6,626 nucleotides of DNA from Acidimicrobiaceae bacterium (GTDB taxonomy: Bacteria; Actinomycetota; Acidimicrobiia; Acidimicrobiales; UBA8190). Below, one piece after another: positions 5,614 through 6,626 of the stretch (within the stretch, counting starts at the first letter, position 1; each line of letters begins with the position of its first letter). Both the position numbers and the translations under genes were made by a program. The stretch is from NCBI GenBank assembly GCA_003131945.1, contig PKWD01000404.1:3039-9664 (forward strand), written 5' to 3'. The notes under the pieces are model-generated. The model had not been told where the DNA came from. It was given only the letters and a program-made list of their open reading frames with translations, and did not search any database.

Positions 5614-5821
5614 TCGACACGTGAGGGCGGTTGTCGTGCCGTTGCTACCGTACACCCGCCCGGGGCGTCTCTTTTCGGCTGACACTCTCCCAAGGACAGT
5701 CTCTGAGCTTTGTCGGGGGGTCCAAGGTATGTCCTGCAGGGCATGAAGTTCGTGCCTACGAACCCCAAGATTCTTACTGGGAAGGAAGCACATGGGTCAC
5801 AGTCGCCACAAGGAACCGCCG
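5614..5821. other. Intergenic stretch upstream of the STAS leader, no gene seen
   Basis: The stretch between the STAS leader and the small Cys/His gene shows no recognisable domain on either strand. A TACGGT hexamer on the - strand near 5645-5650 fits a loose -10 pattern for the STAS transcript, with no good -35. Frames that run through from either side lack G/C bias at third positions. Confidence 0.4.
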
Positions 5822-6001
5822 CTAGGCGCCCGACAAGTCGCGAACTTCGATGAACACCCCATCGGCCTGCTGGCCGTAATGGGTGTTGCAGGTGGGGCAC
5901 CACATGACCGGCATCGGATGTTGTCTGCCGGCCTGAAGTGGGTCATTGATCAGTCGATGGCCCTTAGGGCATCGAGGCTCAGCGTCGGTGAAGGGTGCCA
6001 T
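5822..6001 (-). CDS. Small putative zinc-binding protein (59 aa)
   Basis: A 59-residue protein I do not recognise as a named family. Its visible feature is a probable single-zinc site: CPKGH at 11-15 and WCPTCNTH at 34-41, giving C-x3-H-x19-C-x2-C, like a compact zinc ribbon. An aromatic and glycine-bearing tail (HYGQQADGVFIEVRDL) follows, with no membrane segment. I chose the ATG at 5999-6001 because CCAGGAGAGT ends 5 bases upstream, giving GGAG at 8 bases; the frame could extend 10 codons to a GTG at 6031, but that would bury the Shine-Dalgarno inside the gene. The same 11-base ribosome binding segment precedes the STAS gene, on the same strand. Such proteins may bind nucleic acid or a partner; nothing here says which. 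Confidence 0.65.
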   Translation of the reverse strand: MAPFTDAEPRCPKGHRLINDPLQAGRQHPMPVMWCPTCNTHYGQQADGVFIEVRDLSGA

Positions 6002-6272
6002 GAGCGACTCTCCTGGCATAAGGCTAGACACAGCATCAGCGTCCGTGCTCAGACGCCACGGCAGTCACGCTTGTCACCCACGAAACAGACTCAGGCGCTC
6101 TTCAAATGGGCTCCCAGTGGCTAGAACGTGTTTCAGCCAGCCGGATTCAAGAGGTCGGCGGGTTGGCGTCGCGAGCCACTGGCAGCGACAGTCCAGTTCA
6201 GGTCAGAACGCCGCGCGTTGTCCTGTGGACTGGCCGTACGTCACGTTCTCCCCTCGACGCCAGGGCCGAGCT
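6002..6272. other. Upstream stretch of the small zinc-binding gene, no gene seen
   Basis: The leader side (- strand) holds TAGCCT at 6021-6026, a loose TANNNT -10 box, without a clear -35. The remainder to about 6270 has open frames in several registers, but none with a recognisable domain or a steady third-position bias. Confidence 0.4.
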
Positions 6273-6440
6273 TTGCGCGAGATCAAGGATGCCGCCGGGA
6301 TCACCGACCCCGGGCAGACCATCGAGTTCGCTCAAGACATGGCCAATCCTGACGTCGCCGAGCAGAGGACGAAATGCTCAAGCGGGGCGCCAACCAGCAG
6401 GGTGAGCGCGACCTTCCATTGCGCAGCTGTTCGTCATCGC
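6273..6440 (+). pseudogene. Frameshifted remnant of a small unknown gene
   Basis: From 6273 (TTG, with AGGG 7 bases before) the frame reads REIKDAAGITDPGQTIEFAQ then DMANPDVAEQR with strong third-position G/C. At about 6370 this register stops looking coding, while the register one base over continues DEMLKRGANQQGERDLPLRS, also with high third-position G/C. A single-base deletion near 6370-6374 would join them into one helical, charged small protein. No stop closes the joined frame before it runs antisense to the ANTAR gene, so the 3' end is arbitrary. I do not recognise the family. If the unshifted frame is real instead, it stops at 6444-6446. Confidence 0.3.
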
Positions 6441-6464
6441 GCTTAAGCCGGTACAGAGGCGCTC

Positions 6465-6626
6465 TCAGGATTTCCGGTAAGAGCCCGGCGAGTCGAATGC
6501 TTCGGGCTTCAGAGTGCCGTCAATGACAGCGTGAGCGGCGTCGACGAGACGCTGATTGTGGTTGCGAGCGTGATGGCGAAGCCGCGCGAAGGCTTGCTCC
6601 ATGTCGAGCCCGGTCCGCTCCGCTAC
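6465..6626 (-). CDS. ANTAR-domain regulator, C-terminal end (5' part outside window)
   Basis: The last 53 residues of a protein ending in an ANTAR domain, an RNA-binding three-helix module that usually acts as a transcription antiterminator by holding two hairpins in target leaders. The frame is open at the window edge and stops at TGA 6465-6467. The visible part begins VAERTGLDMEQAFARLRHHA and continues RNHNQRLVDAAHAVIDGTL, matching the ANTAR signature of a helix with A-E-R, then D-x-x-x-A-F-x-x-L-R and A-R. A short tail of 13 residues follows. The upstream part would show whether this is a GAF-ANTAR or receiver-ANTAR sensor, which decides the signal it reads. It is on the same strand as the small zinc-binding gene and the STAS gene, separated from the former by 463 bases. 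Confidence 0.85.
   Translation of the reverse strand, partial: VAERTGLDMEQAFARLRHHARNHNQRLVDAAHAVIDGTLKPEAFDSPGSYRKS

Noticed and set aside
5532..5903. - strand frames overlapping the STAS leader
   Set aside because: They lack domain similarity and third-position bias; the STAS start at 5535 is fixed by its own Shine-Dalgarno.
1..6626. CRISPR array, insertion sequence ends, rRNA or a second tRNA
   Set aside because: I found no regularly spaced repeats, no transposase-like frame, no second T-loop motif in a foldable context, and no rRNA signature.

Overview
The window is high-GC DNA with strong third-position G/C bias, GTG and TTG starts, a leaderless-looking gene and STAS and ANTAR signalling proteins. 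This points to a high-GC actinobacterium. An Acidimicrobiia-like lineage is my guess from protein style; no marker gene here proves it.

Left part (1-2691): surface polysaccharide genes. The end of an FkbM-type methyltransferase is followed, almost without a gap, by a family 2 glycosyltransferase on the + strand. A family 4 glycosyltransferase on the - strand runs towards them, and the two glycosyltransferase genes overlap tail to tail by 60 bases. Together they look like the edge of an exopolysaccharide or glycan decoration cluster. A complete tRNA-Leu(TAG) at 2776-2857 closes this part.

Middle part (2858-4427): sparse, accessory-looking DNA. It holds a MazEF/PemK-like toxin-antitoxin pair on the - strand with a 4-base overlap, a leaderless-looking start and a repeat operator candidate. 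It also holds an 8-bp perfect inverted repeat and the frameshifted remnant of a beta-propeller protein. The position next to a tRNA is typical of insertion sites, but I find no integrase and no att duplication.

Right part (4427-6626): a complete FMN split-barrel (pyridoxamine 5'-phosphate oxidase-like) gene on the + strand with a near-perfect Shine-Dalgarno. Three genes on the - strand follow: a STAS-domain anti-sigma factor antagonist, a 59-residue putative zinc-binding protein, and the C-terminal end of an ANTAR-domain RNA-binding regulator cut by the window edge. Long non-coding leaders separate these three, so they are probably not one simple operon. The STAS leader holds several short hairpins, one pair mutually exclusive, which is notable beside an ANTAR gene. 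A second, frameshifted coding remnant lies between the ANTAR gene and the zinc-binding gene.

I see no wholly new system with confidence. The best leads are the structured STAS leader beside the ANTAR gene, the small Cys/His protein, and the operator of the toxin-antitoxin pair.
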